Part shown: positions 13,385-14,431 of the stretch, one piece after another | How the letters are laid out: each line of letters begins with the position of its first letter | How positions within the stretch are numbered: position 1 is the first letter of the stretch | Source: Chloroflexota bacterium | Lineage (GTDB): Bacteria; Chloroflexota; Limnocylindria; Limnocylindrales; CSP1-4 | Reading direction: 5' to 3' | Assembly: GCA_021812735.1 (NCBI GenBank) | Contig: JAKAMV010000148.1 | Coordinates: 1-14,431, forward strand | Length of the DNA: 14,431 bases | Made by a program: the position numbers and the translations under genes | Notes under the pieces: generated by a model | Database searches by the model: none | What the model was told of the DNA's origin: nothing | The model's input: only the letters and a program-made list of their open reading frames with translations

Positions 13385-13421
13385 GCCTGACGACGGGCCG
13401 TCTTGGGGTCCGTCGTCAGGC
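13385..13421 (+). terminator. Strong hairpin between the Met-rich gene and the sigma factor
   Basis: A perfect 12-bp inverted repeat (13385-13396 with 13410-13421) has a 13-nt loop. There is no T tract after it. It lies 34 bp after the Met/Gln-rich protein stop and upstream of the sigma factor domain. It marks this stretch as non-coding and separates the two genes. Confidence 0.6.
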
Positions 13422-13593
13422 CAGACGAGCCGGACGGACCCTGACCAGGCCGAGCGGGGCACCCGACGATGCTGACACCGTCCCTGCGTCCCCAGCACCC
13501 GAGCGGTGCCCCAGCGAGAGGCCTCGCGCCATCGAACCCCAGCCTGACGCCACCGCCGACCCCCGTGCCGCCGTTGAGCGCGACGACACGGCG

Positions 13594-14193
13594 GTGCGCG
13601 CCGTCCGCGCCGTGCTCGACGGCGACCGCGACGCGTTCGCGGTCCTCGTCGAGCGGGACCTGCCGGCCGTGACCCGGGTCTGCTATCGGGTCCTTGGGAA
13701 CGCGGCCGACGCCGAGGACGCGGCGCAGGAGGCGTTCCTGGCGGCGTTCCGCTCGCTGCCCGACTGGCGCGGCGACGGCCCGTTCACCGCCTGGATCTCG
13801 CGGATCGCGGTGCGCATTTCCATCCGCCGCGCCCACCAGCGGCGCCCGGTCGACTGGATCGACGCAGCGTCGCTCGACGGCCAGGACGAGATGCTCGACC
13901 CCGGCGGACGACGCGTCGCGCGCCACTTCGCGGGCGCGGCAGCCGACGCGGCGGATGCCACCGACCCCGGCCGCCTTGCGCTCGCGGGCGAGGAGGCTGC
14001 GGTCGTCCGCGACGCGCTGCGCGACCTCGAGGAGCCCTACCGCGAGACGGTGGCACTGCGCTACTTCGCGGGGCTGACCGTCCCGGAGATCGCCGAGGCC
14101 TGCGGCCGGCCGCAGGGCACCGTCAAGACCCACCTGCACCGCGGCCTCCTGCGGCTGCGGGAGCGGCTCGACACGCTGGAGGCAGCCCGATGA
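13594..14193 (+). CDS. ECF-type RNA polymerase sigma factor
   Basis: A sigma-70 family factor of about 199 aa. Region 2 is at about residues 8-82 (GDRDAFAVLVERD; NAADAEDAAQEAFLAAFRSL; FTAWISRIAVRISIRR). A 50-residue acidic/Ala-rich linker follows, then region 4 at about 136-192 (LEEPYRETVALRYFAGLTVPEIAEACGRPQGTVKTHLHRGLLRLR), with a helix-turn-helix of the ECF type. It directs RNA polymerase to a stress regulon. The start is problematic: GTG 13594 is the only standard in-frame start downstream of the 13385-13421 hairpin, has no clear SD and leaves only about seven residues before region 2. An ATC at 13537 with GAGAGG upstream is a non-standard alternative. The stop overlaps the next ATG (ATGA), the usual coupling to an anti-sigma gene. 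Confidence 0.85.
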   Translation: MRAVRAVLDGDRDAFAVLVERDLPAVTRVCYRVLGNAADAEDAAQEAFLAAFRSLPDWRGDGPFTAWISRIAVRISIRRAHQRRPVDWIDAASLDGQDEMLDPGGRRVARHFAGAAADAADATDPGRLALAGEEAAVVRDALRDLEEPYRETVALRYFAGLTVPEIAEACGRPQGTVKTHLHRGLLRLRERLDTLEAAR

Positions 14194-14431
14194 CCGAGCG
14201 CGACGGGTACACCCCCGACGAGGCGACGCGGATCCGCTCAGCGGGCGACGCGCTCGAGCGCGCCGCCCTCGACGAGGGGGCGGGCCCCCGGCCGGGACTC
14301 GCCATCGACATCATGGCCGCGCTCGCCGAGGAGCCGATGCCCGCCCCGGTCTCCGCGATGGCAGCCGCCGCGCGCTCGCGGAGGCCGTCGGGCGTCCTGG
14401 CGGCCATACGCGACGCATGGCGGGTCGCCCT
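14190..14431 (+). CDS. Probable anti-sigma factor, partial (runs off window end)
   Basis: The first 80 codons of a gene whose ATG (14190) overlaps the sigma factor stop as ATGA. The visible protein is soluble and charged: MTERDGYTPDEATRIRSAGD, an Ala/Glu-rich helix, then PGLAIDIMAALAEEP and RPSGVLAAIRDAWRVA at the window edge. The last segment looks like the approach to a membrane helix, as in transmembrane anti-sigma factors. No HxxxCxxC zinc motif is seen in the visible part, so it would not be a classical ZAS type. The identification is by position and layout; only a remote family resemblance is visible. Confidence 0.6.
   Translation, partial: MTERDGYTPDEATRIRSAGDALERAALDEGAGPRPGLAIDIMAALAEEPMPAPVSAMAAAARSRRPSGVLAAIRDAWRVA

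Noticed and set aside
12862..13593. Sigma factor starting at ATG 12862
   Set aside because: The frame would run through the Met-rich gene and the 12-bp-stem hairpin at 13385-13421, and would add over 240 non-conserved residues before region 2.

Overview
The window is a high-GC chromosomal segment whose coding frames end almost every codon in G or C. It comes from a bacterium with GTG and TTG starts, strong Shine-Dalgarno (SD) motifs and many 4-bp start/stop overlaps. A high-GC Actinomycetota or Chloroflexota lineage fits best. I cannot place it further, because there is no rRNA, tRNA or marker gene here. No insertion sequence, CRISPR array or RNA gene was seen.

Layout. Positions 1-398 hold a GC-rich terminator and what looks like the frameshifted tail of an ABC-2 type permease. 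A minus-strand SAM-dependent methyltransferase (399-1199) follows. A plus-strand membrane protein (1674-2810) reads as a site-2 protease with a CBS-like tail that has lost its zinc site. A minus-strand CopD-like four-helix membrane protein (2906-3382) is divergent from the main block.

The main block (3634-10515, all plus strand) is a copper-handling island. Its genes are a SHOCT-domain membrane peptide, a membrane-anchored cupredoxin resembling the CuA domain of cytochrome oxidase subunit II, a CcdA/DsbD-type thiol reductant transporter, a stand-alone HMA metallochaperone, a large HMA-DsbD_2/TauE-cupredoxin fusion, a CopA-type Cu(I) P1B-ATPase and two small YHS-domain proteins. The first four genes overlap head to tail by 4-8 bp. 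An AT-rich patch with a 17-bp dyad sits just upstream of copA. I infer that CcdA supplies reductant to keep the cysteines of the cupredoxins or HMA domains metal-competent, HMA proteins pass Cu(I) along, and CopA exports it.

Positions 10568-12387 (minus strand) carry a translationally coupled pair: a class I methyltransferase, then a cystathionine beta-synthase-like enzyme without the regulatory CBS tail. After a 0.5-kb non-coding stretch comes a small exported or anchored Met/Gln-rich protein ending in a DNA-level 12-bp tandem repeat (12899-13351), a strong hairpin, an ECF sigma factor (about 13594-14193) and the beginning of its overlapping probable anti-sigma factor, which runs off the window end.

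The most unusual items are the CuA-like protein with a changed ligand set, the three-domain copper fusion, the pseudo-protease, and 11-bp-phased TTGA/TCAA repeats in two intergenic regions.
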